Below are positions 1-7,916 of a stretch of 12,589 nt of DNA, in pieces (within the stretch, counting starts at the first letter, position 1; each line of letters opens with the position of its first letter). The DNA is taken from positions 1 through 12,589 of the forward strand of contig JAATFY010000101.1 of NCBI GenBank assembly GCA_015654915.1. Reading direction: 5' to 3'. Source of the DNA: Rhodospirillales bacterium. Lineage in GTDB: Bacteria; Pseudomonadota; Alphaproteobacteria; UBA9219. Below the pieces are notes generated by a model, which made no database searches, was not told where the DNA came from, and was given only the letters and a program-made list of their open reading frames with translations. Both the position numbers and the translations under genes were made by a program.

Positions 1-15
1 AAAGTAATTCTTATT

Positions 16-44
16 TTGTTTCTCGACCGTCGACATGATAGATT
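16..44 (+). promoter_or_regulatory. Weak candidate sigma70 promoter of the asparaginase-like gene
   Basis: A TTGTTT (16-21) and a TAGATT (39-44) are separated by exactly 17 bases. They match the -35 and -10 consensus at 3 of 6 and 4 of 6 positions. Transcription would start near 51 and leave a leader of about 55 bases before the preferred start at 108. The match is weak and the sequence to the left is not visible, so this is only a candidate. Confidence 0.25.
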
Positions 45-107
45 GTGCCCGTATTAATTACACAAAAGACTCGAGAATTTCTGAGAAAGAATTTTGGGAG
101 AATGTTT

Positions 108-1682
108 ATGAATATTTCGGCTGCATCCGATGAGGCAACCAAACGTCGTGAGAGATACGCGAAACCGAACGATGCATTAGCCCCCAACGGAGTAAAAAAG
201 GCTATTGTCGCTGCTGGCGGTACGTTCTTGGGCCGACACGCCGATCCTACAAAATCTCCTGCATATTATGAGGATTTATTCGATTTCATCGAGGCCTGCC
301 ATCTTGCGGACGAATTTATAGCGCGCGGCCTCTACAAAAATGAAGAGGGAGATTATTTTCTCCGCGACGGAACGCAAGTTATCTACCGCCCCCTCAATCC
401 CTCCATAGACAGCACCAATGCTACATCCGAGGGAGCACGAATTGAAGTTTTAGACGTTGTCGAAGAAATCCGGCAGGATTACGGCGCCGACACGGATATT
501 GTAATGATTCAAGGCACCGATACATGTGCCAACACCGCCGGTTTTTACGACTTAATAATCGGACGCGAGGCGAGCTACGGCTTCGCTATTGTTACAAGCC
601 AAAAAACAGCCGATACCCCCAAGGAAAAAGATAAGCCCAAATCCGATGGGCCTGACAATTTTTGGACCGGTTTTGATGGAACTGGCTATTTTATGCAGGT
701 CATCGTTATTTCTGATTCCGGCAAGACAGTTCTTACAGGAAACATTCGTAAAATAAGCGACCGTTCAAGCGGGATTTATACGGGGGCGCCGGGCGCTATT
801 CTTGCAAAAGTGGATGTCGAAGGGTTGCTGACAAATACAGGGGCGGCATTGTCGCCCCCTTCTCGTAAGGGCGGAAACGCAGCCGCAGCAAGCATGCTGC
901 CGGTTACACCTACAAAAAGAGATTATCAGGATGTTGCCATCTATCATTTTGAGCCTACGGCTGCGGGCAATCAAGAGAGGCAGGCCAATTTAGCTGCGAG
1001 AACAATTGAAAGATCGTTGCAGGACACCGATGGCTATACGGCGCTCGTCATTAAAATGGCTGGTTCCAATAATATACCCGAATATGCCGAGCCTGCGCTA
1101 AAGGCTACGAATAACATAATCCCTATTTTCGCTAGTTCGGATGTTCCAGGCGCAACCGCTGGTGATACTGCGGGTGTTCCTAAGTATCAGGCGGCGGGCG
1201 TTATTTTAGCAGAGAGACTTGGGCTGAATAATCTTATTGAATTACCGGCGACCAGAGTCGGCCCCGATATGCGACCAGAAGCCATCATGGTTTACGCGGC
1301 GAAATATGCCCAAGAGCGCTCCCCGGAATATCTTCTTTTCTGCCATCTGTTCGCTTCTCTAGCATGGACGTCCGAGGATGAAAATTATAGTGCATCTATC
1401 AGGGGCGGGCGTACCGATTTGGTAGGTTTGATAACCACGCTTGAACTTACGAAGGGAAAGGTTATTGCCGAGAATTCGAACGCCAAAAAACCGGAATTAT
1501 CGCAAGAGGAACTATCAAAAAAGATTTTGAATAACACCTATATCAAAAATGCTTTGACAAGATTCGTTCCTCATCTTGTTGATCAAAAGGGTCAGTATCA
1601 CCTTGACGACGAAAAGAGGCTCAAACTTGACAGGCGATCACCGGTAGGATCGACTACTGCACTTGGCGCACCCGCCCCCTAA
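108..1682 (+). CDS. Asparaginase-fold protein, long divergent form
   Basis: Family members hydrolyse asparagine or glutamine side-chain amides with two threonines; the substrate here is unknown. The preferred start is the ATG at 108, because GGGAG lies 7 bases upstream. A GTG at 45 or ATG at 102 would be in frame but has poorer ribosome-binding placement. From 108 the protein has 524 residues, against about 330 for usual asparaginases. Family motifs are visible in order: AAGGTF (T39), IDSTN (D101, S102), IQGTDTCANTA (T137, D138), VLTGNIRK (about 208-215), then a C-terminal lobe with IKMAGSNNIPEY and IFASSDVPG (about 316-348). A charged Lys/Asp/Pro-rich insert occupies about 164-190, and roughly 100 extra residues follow the asparaginase fold. 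I cannot place the catalytic lysine (K162 of E. coli AnsB). There is no signal peptide or membrane span. Codon use is AT-richer than in hflX, suggesting transfer. Confidence 0.72.
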   Translation: MNISAASDEATKRRERYAKPNDALAPNGVKKAIVAAGGTFLGRHADPTKSPAYYEDLFDFIEACHLADEFIARGLYKNEEGDYFLRDGTQVIYRPLNPSIDSTNATSEGARIEVLDVVEEIRQDYGADTDIVMIQGTDTCANTAGFYDLIIGREASYGFAIVTSQKTADTPKEKDKPKSDGPDNFWTGFDGTGYFMQVIVISDSGKTVLTGNIRKISDRSSGIYTGAPGAILAKVDVEGLLTNTGAALSPPSRKGGNAAAASMLPVTPTKRDYQDVAIYHFEPTAAGNQERQANLAARTIERSLQDTDGYTALVIKMAGSNNIPEYAEPALKATNNIIPIFASSDVPGATAGDTAGVPKYQAAGVILAERLGLNNLIELPATRVGPDMRPEAIMVYAAKYAQERSPEYLLFCHLFASLAWTSEDENYSASIRGGRTDLVGLITTLELTKGKVIAENSNAKKPELSQEELSKKILNNTYIKNALTRFVPHLVDQKGQYHLDDEKRLKLDRRSPVGSTTALGAPAP

Positions 1683-1703
1683 TAATCTAAATCATTTCTA
1701 TGG

Positions 1704-3059
1704 TTACTTTCCAAACCTGCTCTTGAACCGGCCGTAATCGGCGGCGTCCAGTTCGATCTTGATGTGGGATTTCGTTTTGGTGTCGCGTTTATCGACGATT
1801 CTGCCGTGCGCGTAAAGCCATGACAGCGCCGCGCCGTCGGTTAGCGGCACGTCGATCTCATAGACCTTATATTTCTCCATCAGCTTGGCATCGAGGCGCT
1901 CCAGCAACCCATCGACCCCTTCGCCGGTCAAAGCCGATACGCCGACCTTGCCGCCGCGCGCTTCCAGCCTCAGCCCGTCCAGCGGCGCTCCATGCGTGGC
2001 ATCCCATGTCGTGCGCTCGGCGAAGCTGTGCAGGTTTTTGCGGTCATCCTCCGGCAGCAGATCGATTTTGTTCAGAACCTCGATCAATCTTTCGTCGTTC
2101 GCGCTGACACCGAGGTCGGCAAGGATGCTCATCACGGCTTCTTTTTGAGATGCGGTTTCGGGATGCGACACGTCGCGGACATGCAGAATGATATCGGCCA
2201 ACTCGACTTCTTCGAGCGTGGCACGGAAGGCTTCGACCAGATGGGTCGGCAGGTCGGAGATGAAGCCGACCGTGTCCGACAGGATCGCTTCGCGGCCGCC
2301 GGGCAGCTTGATGCCGCGCATGGTGGGATCGAGCGTGGCGAACAGCATGTCCTTGGCCAGCACCTCGGCGCCCGTCAGGCGGTTAAAGAGGCTCGATTTA
2401 CCCGCGTTGGTATAGCCGACAAGGGCAATCGTGGGATGCTCGGCGCGCTGCCGCGCTTCGCGTTGCAGGCCGCGCGTGCGGCGCACCTGCTTCAATTCTT
2501 CCTGCAGTTTGATGATGCGGTCGCCGATGATGCGGCGATCAAGCTCGAGTTGCGATTCACCGGGGCCGCCGAGGAAGCCGAAGCCGCCGCGCTGGCGTTC
2601 AAGATGGGACCATGATTTGACGAGGCGCGATTTCTGGTAGTTCAGGGCGGCAAGTTCTACCTGCAACTGTCCTTCCCGCGTTCGCGCCCGTTCGCCGAAG
2701 ATTTCCAGAATCAGGCTGGTGCGGTCGATAACCTTGCATTTCCATAACTCTTCCAGATTGCGCTGCTGCACCGGACTGAGTTCATGATCTATGATGGCGA
2801 GGCCGATTTTCTTTTCGGCGATGATCTCGCCGAAACGCTCCGCCTGCCCTTTTCCTAATAAAATATTTGGCCCCGGGCTGGATATATTGACAACCGCAGC
2901 ATCGACAACGGCTAAATCAATGGCCCGCGCCAACTCCACCGCTTCAACCAGCATGGCGTCGGCATCGCGGCCCGAACGTTCGGACTTCAGGACCGGTTTA
3001 ATAACCAGCGCGCGTTCGCCGTGGCTGACTCCGTCGATATCGGTGTGGGTGGATGTCAC
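1704..3059 (-). CDS. hflX: GTPase HflX
   Basis: HflX is a ribosome-associated GTPase that binds the 50S subunit and splits stalled ribosomes, especially under heat stress. The 451-residue protein has the HflX N-terminal domain (about 15-150), the glycine-rich family linker GGFGFLGGPGESQLELDRR (158-176), a helical segment, then the G domain. Visible motifs are G1 GYTNAGKSS (215-223), switch I ATLDPT (241-246), G3 DTVGF (262-266), G4 NKID (330-333) and G5 SAL (375-377). A short C-terminal domain follows. The start is a GTG six bases after the hfq stop, with no clear Shine-Dalgarno, so translation probably depends on coupling to hfq. E. coli HflX has 426 residues, so the length is normal. The hfq-hflX pair is conserved across proteobacteria. 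The gene converges on the asparaginase-like gene with only 21 bases between stop codons. Confidence 0.97.
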   Translation of the reverse strand: MTSTHTDIDGVSHGERALVIKPVLKSERSGRDADAMLVEAVELARAIDLAVVDAAVVNISSPGPNILLGKGQAERFGEIIAEKKIGLAIIDHELSPVQQRNLEELWKCKVIDRTSLILEIFGERARTREGQLQVELAALNYQKSRLVKSWSHLERQRGGFGFLGGPGESQLELDRRIIGDRIIKLQEELKQVRRTRGLQREARQRAEHPTIALVGYTNAGKSSLFNRLTGAEVLAKDMLFATLDPTMRGIKLPGGREAILSDTVGFISDLPTHLVEAFRATLEEVELADIILHVRDVSHPETASQKEAVMSILADLGVSANDERLIEVLNKIDLLPEDDRKNLHSFAERTTWDATHGAPLDGLRLEARGGKVGVSALTGEGVDGLLERLDAKLMEKYKVYEIDVPLTDGAALSWLYAHGRIVDKRDTKTKSHIKIELDAADYGRFKSRFGK

Positions 3060-3065
3060 GCTAGG

Positions 3066-3317
3066 TTAAGCCTGCTCGGGCGGCGTTTCGACGCCTTCGA
3101 ACAACTGCACCGGCTCGTTCGGCATCACGGTCGAAATGGCATGCTTATAGATAAGCTGCGAATGCGCGTCGCGCCGCAGCAGCAGCGAAAAATTATCGAA
3201 CCATGTGACGATGCCCTGAAGCTTGACGCCGTTCATAAGGAATACGGTGGTCGGCGTCTTGTGCTTGCGCAGGTAATTCAAAAAGACATCCTGTAAATTC
3301 TGTTTTTGCTCGGTCAT
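3066..3317 (-). CDS. hfq: RNA chaperone Hfq
   Basis: Hfq is a hexameric Sm-like protein that promotes pairing of small RNAs with mRNAs; in alphaproteobacteria it also affects nitrogen regulation. The 83-residue protein covers the full Sm core. NLQDVFLNYLRK (7-18) holds the proximal-face residues Q9 and D10, matching E. coli Q8 and D9. The Sm1 strand region VFLMNGVKLQGIVTWFD spans about 25-41. The Sm2 signature YKHAISTV (57-64) carries K58 and H59, equivalent to E. coli K56 and H57. The C-terminal tail is short, as usual in alphaproteobacteria. A good ribosome binding site, AAAGGAGAAC, precedes the ATG. The gene lies 6 bases upstream of hflX. It is separated from the HAD gene by a hairpin-rich spacer, so it may have its own promoter. 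Confidence 0.98.
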   Translation of the reverse strand: MTEQKQNLQDVFLNYLRKHKTPTTVFLMNGVKLQGIVTWFDNFSLLLRRDAHSQLIYKHAISTVMPNEPVQLFEGVETPPEQA

Positions 3318-3344
3318 TTTTTGTTCTCCTTTTTTTGCCCTTTT

Positions 3345-3478
3345 ACCTCTCCCCTTGAGGGAGAGGAAGCAAAAACCCGGACTTACGCAGTAAGTCCTTG
3401 GTTTTCGCAGGTGAGGGGGTTTCTTGATTGAATCTTTTGTACCCCTCCCCTAACCCCTCCCGCAAGGGGAGGGGGATT
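3345..3478. repeat. Hairpin-rich intergenic element between HAD gene and hfq
   Basis: This stretch holds three consecutive strong hairpins. The first is CCTCTCCC/GGGAGAGG (3346-3353 with 3359-3366, 5-nt loop). The second is GGACTTAC/GTAAGTCC (3379-3386 with 3390-3397, 3-nt loop). On the minus strand this stem extends, after a small internal loop, through AAAACC/GGTTTT. The third is CCCCTCCC/GGGAGGGG (3454-3461 with 3467-3474). The layout resembles REP-like palindromic intergenic repeats dispersed in many proteobacterial genomes, though copy number cannot be seen here. A weak minus-strand promoter candidate for hfq lies inside: TTGCGG (3460-3465) and TACAAA (3436-3441), 18 bases apart. The element could end or weaken read-through from the ntr block and protect the hfq transcript. 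Confidence 0.6.
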
Positions 3479-3492
3479 AGATTGCTCTCGTC

Positions 3493-4149
3493 TTAAAGTT
3501 TCTCTGAACGATTATAAAGCAGTGTTTTCAAACCCTGACAATCGGAAAAGACCAGCTTTACATTGAGTTTTTCGGCCTCGGCGGGGTTGCCGATAAAGAC
3601 CGGCGTGCAACCGGCATTCACCGCGCATTCCATATCGACGGCGCTGTCGCCCACGAACCAGACGGAGGCGTGGGCTTCCATCTCGGCGTGGTTGAGGGCG
3701 TGATCGACGTGCTCGCGGGCCGGTTTATCGCGTGGCGCATCCTGCGCGCCCACGACGGCCTTAAACAAATCCTGCCACTGCAGCCGTTCGACCTCATGCC
3801 GCAGATAATCGCCGCGCTTGTTGCTGACGACGAACGAGGGGATATTGCGGTCTTTCAGCCACAGCAGGAGATCGTGCGCGCCGGCCTTGACCTGAATGGC
3901 GCGGCTGCGGCGGAGGGCGTCGAAATTCTGGTAATAAAATTCGTAGGCTTTTTCCCATTGGTCGCCGAACCATTCCGGAAAACTGTCGCGGGCGGCGCGA
4001 GTGCAGTGGAGCTTGATCTCGTCGAGAGGCCACGCCGGAAGCCCGAACTGCACGCGCGTCTGGTTGATGGCGTCCGTAATTGTCGGCCAGCTGTCGACAA
4101 GGGTGTTGTCCCAGTCGAAGATAAATGCTTTAGGAAAAAGAGGATTCAC
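3493..4149 (-). CDS. HAD-superfamily hydrolase, phosphoglycolate phosphatase-like
   Basis: This is a cytosolic phosphatase of the haloacid dehalogenase superfamily; the natural substrate cannot be read from the sequence. The 218 residues carry all four HAD motifs. Motif I is FDWDNTLVD with nucleophile D12 and acid/base D14. Motif II is VVSNKR with S109. The motif III lysine is in RDKP (K142). Motif IV is GDSAVDMECA (from 167) with its magnesium-binding aspartates. A helical cap domain lies between motifs I and II (about 16-88), as in the Gph/subclass I group. The start is a GTG three bases after the ntrX stop, with only weak ribosome-binding sequence, so coupling to ntrX is likely. Its position between ntrX and hfq is one that other alphaproteobacteria often give to trkA or an aminotransferase gene. 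Confidence 0.9.
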   Translation of the reverse strand: MNPLFPKAFIFDWDNTLVDSWPTITDAINQTRVQFGLPAWPLDEIKLHCTRAARDSFPEWFGDQWEKAYEFYYQNFDALRRSRAIQVKAGAHDLLLWLKDRNIPSFVVSNKRGDYLRHEVERLQWQDLFKAVVGAQDAPRDKPAREHVDHALNHAEMEAHASVWFVGDSAVDMECAVNAGCTPVFIGNPAEAEKLNVKLVFSDCQGLKTLLYNRSEKL

Positions 4150-4152
4150 AGC

Positions 4153-5595
4153 CTAGTTGATCTTCTCGGAAACGACGGCATGGTTTTCGTTGCTGCTGCC
4201 GTGGACGCCGAGCAGTTTCAGCTTGCGATGCAGCGCCGAGCGCTCCATGCCGATGAAAGTGGCGGTGCGCGAGATATTGCCGCCGAAGCGCGTGACCTGC
4301 GCCAGCAGGTATTCGCGCTCGAACATCTCGCGGGCGTCGCGCAGGGGCAATCCCATGATCTCCCCGCCCTTCTCCCAGCGCAGAACGCTGGGCGTCGAGG
4401 AGGTGATTTCGGGCGGCAGCATATCGGCGCGGACGGAATCGGAGGCCTCGCCGGAGGCCATGATCAGCACCCATTCCATCGCGTTGCGTAACTGCCGGAC
4501 GTTGCCGGGCCATGCATAGGCCTGCAGCGCCGCCATGGCGTCGTCGCCCAGCACGCGCACGGGTATGCCCGAGGCTTCGGCGGCGCGGGCCATGAAATGC
4601 TCGGCCAGCAGCGGGATATCCTCGCGGCGCTCACTAAGCGCCGGGATTTTGATCGGCACCACGCTGAGGCGGTAATACAAATCCTGCCGGATGCGGCCGG
4701 TCTGGATTTCGGCCTGCAAATCGGTGCTGGAAGAGGCTATGACGCGGACATCGACTTCGACGCGCGTGCTGCCGCCGACGCGCGAGAAAACCTGTTCCTG
4801 AAGCACGCGGACGATCTTGCCCTGCGTTTCCGCCGGCATGTCGCCGATTTCGTCCAGATAGAGCGTGCCGCCGTGGGCCTGCTCGAACATGCCGACCTTG
4901 CGGCCGCCGCCATTGACGCCGTTCTCGGTGCCGAACAATTCGACCTCCAGCAAATCGGGCTGCATGGTGGCGCAATTGATAACGACGAACGCATTGTTCG
5001 CGCGGCGGGAATTCTTGTGCAGGACGCGGGCGACGATTTCCTTGCCCACGCCCGAAGGACCGGTGATCATGACGCGGCTGCCGGTCGGCGCTACGCGCTC
5101 GATGATCTGGCGGACCTGATTGATGGCGGGCGACTTGCCGATAAGTTCGGGATCGGCGCCGACACGGCCCTTCAATTCCTGATTTTCGCGCCGCAGCCGC
5201 GCGGCATCGAGGGCATGCTGCACCTGCAGGATCAAACGGTCGGTCTTGAAGGGTTTTTCGATGAAATCGTAAGCGCCGATCTTGATAGCGGCGACGGCGG
5301 TTTCGATATTGCCGTGGCCGCTGATCATAATCACCGGCATATCCGGAAATTCCTTGCGCAGATGCTGCAGGATTTGCATGCCGTCCATCGTGCTGTTGTT
5401 CAGCCAAATGTCGAGGATGACAAGATTGGGTCTGCGGAGCGCGATGGCTTTCAGCGTTTCGTCGGCGTTGCCGGCTTCGCGCACCATCAGGCCTTCGTCG
5501 TTCAGGATGCCTTTGATCAGAAGACGGATATCGGCTTCGTCATCGACGACAAGGATATCGTTGGTCAAATTTTTATCTTTAATCGCTGCCGCCAT
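4153..5595 (-). CDS. ntrX: NtrX-type response regulator (AAA+, Fis HTH)
   Basis: NtrX is the transcription regulator phosphorylated by NtrY; in alphaproteobacteria it influences nitrogen metabolism, respiration, envelope functions and cell cycle. The 480 residues show a receiver domain (about 12-130) with acidic pair D18/D19, phosphoacceptor D62 (LDIWL) and the FIEKPF lysine near 114. An AAA+ domain (about 150-385) has Walker A GPSGVGKE (179-186) and Walker B GGTLYLDEI (242-250). A Fis-type helix-turn-helix lies at about 425-465 (GGNISRTATFIGMERSALHRKL). Where sigma54 activators carry GAFTGA, this protein reads ENGVNGGGRKVG (225-236), so the sigma54 contact loop is missing. That is typical of alphaproteobacterial NtrX and implies it does not activate sigma54. 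The start ATG lies 32 bases after ntrY, behind AAAGGAT that runs into a 14-bp palindrome. Confidence 0.95.
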   Translation of the reverse strand: MAAAIKDKNLTNDILVVDDEADIRLLIKGILNDEGLMVREAGNADETLKAIALRRPNLVILDIWLNNSTMDGMQILQHLRKEFPDMPVIMISGHGNIETAVAAIKIGAYDFIEKPFKTDRLILQVQHALDAARLRRENQELKGRVGADPELIGKSPAINQVRQIIERVAPTGSRVMITGPSGVGKEIVARVLHKNSRRANNAFVVINCATMQPDLLEVELFGTENGVNGGGRKVGMFEQAHGGTLYLDEIGDMPAETQGKIVRVLQEQVFSRVGGSTRVEVDVRVIASSSTDLQAEIQTGRIRQDLYYRLSVVPIKIPALSERREDIPLLAEHFMARAAEASGIPVRVLGDDAMAALQAYAWPGNVRQLRNAMEWVLIMASGEASDSVRADMLPPEITSSTPSVLRWEKGGEIMGLPLRDAREMFEREYLLAQVTRFGGNISRTATFIGMERSALHRKLKLLGVHGSSNENHAVVSEKIN

Positions 5596-5609
5596 GGATA
5601 TGCATATCC
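5596..5609. promoter_or_regulatory. 14-bp perfect palindrome at the ntrX ribosome binding site
   Basis: GGATATGCATATCC reads the same on both strands and directly abuts the ntrX start codon. Its left half on the minus strand includes the GGAT part of the Shine-Dalgarno AAAGGAT. It could be a protein-binding site or a small RNA hairpin that covers the ribosome binding site. A chance palindrome is also possible. Confidence 0.35.
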
Positions 5610-5627
5610 TTTATCGTATCGGGGGTA

Positions 5628-7916
5628 TCAAGCCAGCCGCGCCTTGTTTTCGGGAATCAGAGGCGCTTCTCCATCATTAGCAGATTCTCCGGGGTTCGCC
5701 AAAACATTGTCCCCCGGCTGCTGGCGCGGCCAGATCAGGCTGACGACGGCCCCGCCCCCCGGCCTGTCGGCCAGGATCAATTCACCATGATGGTCTTCCA
5801 TGATTTTCTTGACGATAGCAAGGCCCAAACCGGTTCCCTTGATGCGCGTCGTCACATAGGGCTCGGTCAGATTGTGGCGTTCCTCGACCGGCAGGCCTTT
5901 GCCGTTGTCTTCCACGGATAAAGCGATGCGGGTTTTTGTTTCGCTTAGATTCAGTTTGATTTCACCCTGCAGTAACGCGCCGTTGAACGGCAACGTCCGC
6001 GCGTCAATGGCTTCGGCGGCGTTCTTGAGAAGATTGGTGAGCGCCTGCGCGATCTGCCTGCCATCGCATTCGGCGGTGAGTGCTTCGGCAGGATAGTTTT
6101 GGGTGTAGCGGATATCGCCGCGGCTGTTGGCTTGCAGGAACACCGTCTGGCGGCAGAGCTCTTTAAGCTCATGCTCTTTCATGACCGGCGCGGGCATGCG
6201 CGCGAAAGCCGAGAATTCATCCACCATGCGGCCGATATCCTCGACATGGCGCATGATCGTATCGGTGCAGTTGAGGAAAACTTCGGGGTCGGTCTGGATT
6301 TCCTTGGCGTATTTCCGGCGCAGCCGTTCGGCGGATAGCTGGATCGGCGTCAGCGGATTCTTGATTTCATGGGCGATACGCCGCGCCACGTCGGCCCATG
6401 CGGCGGTACGCTGCGCCGACAGAAGATCGGACACGTCGTCGAACGTCACGACATAGCCGCGTACTTCAGTGCCGACGAATTCCGACGATACCCGCACTAA
6501 AAGAGTTCGCGCCGGACGTCCCGCATGCCTGATTTCGACCTGACCGTCGCTGAAGCGCGAGCCGCGCGGCATAATATCCAGCACCGCCTGAATTTCGGAG
6601 GATAGTGCCGACATCGGCTGGCCGTTCATGGTTTCCGGACGCTCGACGCCGAAGAACAGGGCCGCCGAGGCGTTCATCAGATTAATCTTGAATTGCGGAT
6701 CAAGGCCGATGATGCCCGCCGATACGCCGGACAAAACCGCCTCGGTAAAGCGGCGGCGAAAATCGAGCTGCCGGTTGGCTTCGATCAACTCGCCGCGCTG
6801 GTTTTCAAGCTGGTTGGTCATGCGGTTGAAGGCGTGGCCGAGCATATCAAGCTCGTCCTCGCTCGGTTTATCCGCCTCGCCCACGCGCGCGGTCAAGTCG
6901 CCCGCGCTGACCCTTTCGGTGGCGCCGATAAGCTCGCTGATGGGCCGCACAAGGCGGGTCGCGAAATTGAGGCTGAACCATACGGCGGCGAGCAGCAGCA
7001 GCAGCGCCACGACGATGAAGATGAGCGAGATCGTGACCTGCAGCCCGAAGCGCTTGCCTTCGAGTTGCCGGTATTCGCTGACGGCTTTTTGCGTTGTCGC
7101 CATGTGCGCAAGGACTTTGGGTTCGACCGGTCGTCCGACGAACAGATAGGTATCGACGAAATTATCCAGACGCAAAAGCGCGCGCACGCGGTCGTCGTTG
7201 TCGCTGACGAGCATGACAACGTCGCCCTGCGATGCATGCTGACGCATCTCATCCGTGATGGGCTCGAAAGTCAGCGCGAAGGTCAGGCCGGAACGCGCCA
7301 GAATTTTTCCGGAGCCGTCGAACACGATCACTTCCGTCAAATTGCGCAGATACGCCTGTCCCGAAACAATCTGCGCGAAACGCACGGGGTCTTCGGACAG
7401 GACGCTGGCCTGCCGGTTGAGGTCGTTAGCCATGGCGAGGGCATCGGCGCGGAGCACCTGCTTGTGCTCTTCCAGATATGCCTGCGCCACTTCAAGCGAT
7501 TCATTCAGGGACGTCCGTACGTGGCTGGAAAACCACGCTTCCACGCCGAAATAAAAGAAAACGGTAGCGCAGAGCGCGACCTGCAAGGCGGGTGCCACCG
7601 ACAAAAGTGTGAAGATGCTGATAAGGCGCAAATGCAGACGCGATCCGGCCTGATTGCGGCGGCGCTTCATCCAAATGGAGAAACTGCGCTGCGCGACGAT
7701 CGTGCCGAGCGTCACGAGGAAACCGAGATCGAGCAGCGACAGGATCATGACCGTGGTCGGGTCGCTGCTGAAGAAAGGCGAACGCGTCAGCGCCGCGTAA
7801 GTCGCGATGCCGGAGGCCACCGACGCCATGACCAGCGCGATAACCAGTTTGTGCCGCAAACGCACGCGCGTCGCCCAGACGGACATGTAACGCCCGAAGG
7901 AGGAAATCCGGCTCAT
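5628..7916 (-). CDS. ntrY: Sensor histidine kinase NtrY
   Basis: NtrY is the membrane sensor kinase that phosphorylates NtrX. The chosen ATG at 7916 overlaps the upstream stop as ATGA and follows a strong GGAGGAGGGG; a longer in-frame ORF to 8039 only runs antiparallel-frame through the fis gene. The 762 residues hold membrane spans near 22-43, 55-76, 97-124 and 293-316. An extracytoplasmic region lies between the third and fourth spans (about 125-290). HAMP follows (about 317-370), then a PAS domain (about 385-500). The HisKA domain has ARRIAHEIKNPLTPIQ with phosphorylated H516. The HATPase domain carries N-box NLLKNAAEA (N628, N632), G1 VEDNGKG (668-674) and G2 GTGLGLA (694-700). All catalytic motifs are intact. 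The architecture and length match NtrY of other alphaproteobacteria. A proline- and asparagine-rich tail follows the kinase core. Confidence 0.96.
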   Translation of the reverse strand: MSRISSFGRYMSVWATRVRLRHKLVIALVMASVASGIATYAALTRSPFFSSDPTTVMILSLLDLGFLVTLGTIVAQRSFSIWMKRRRNQAGSRLHLRLISIFTLLSVAPALQVALCATVFFYFGVEAWFSSHVRTSLNESLEVAQAYLEEHKQVLRADALAMANDLNRQASVLSEDPVRFAQIVSGQAYLRNLTEVIVFDGSGKILARSGLTFALTFEPITDEMRQHASQGDVVMLVSDNDDRVRALLRLDNFVDTYLFVGRPVEPKVLAHMATTQKAVSEYRQLEGKRFGLQVTISLIFIVVALLLLLAAVWFSLNFATRLVRPISELIGATERVSAGDLTARVGEADKPSEDELDMLGHAFNRMTNQLENQRGELIEANRQLDFRRRFTEAVLSGVSAGIIGLDPQFKINLMNASAALFFGVERPETMNGQPMSALSSEIQAVLDIMPRGSRFSDGQVEIRHAGRPARTLLVRVSSEFVGTEVRGYVVTFDDVSDLLSAQRTAAWADVARRIAHEIKNPLTPIQLSAERLRRKYAKEIQTDPEVFLNCTDTIMRHVEDIGRMVDEFSAFARMPAPVMKEHELKELCRQTVFLQANSRGDIRYTQNYPAEALTAECDGRQIAQALTNLLKNAAEAIDARTLPFNGALLQGEIKLNLSETKTRIALSVEDNGKGLPVEERHNLTEPYVTTRIKGTGLGLAIVKKIMEDHHGELILADRPGGGAVVSLIWPRQQPGDNVLANPGESANDGEAPLIPENKARLA

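Noticed and set aside
1683..1703. Bidirectional terminator between the asparaginase-like gene and hflX
   Set aside because: Only 21 bases separate the two stops and no hairpin is visible there.
4597..5790. Long plus-strand reading frame (397 codons) opposite ntrX
   Set aside because: It lies antisense to an intact ntrX with full motif content; no family motif or ribosome binding site of its own.
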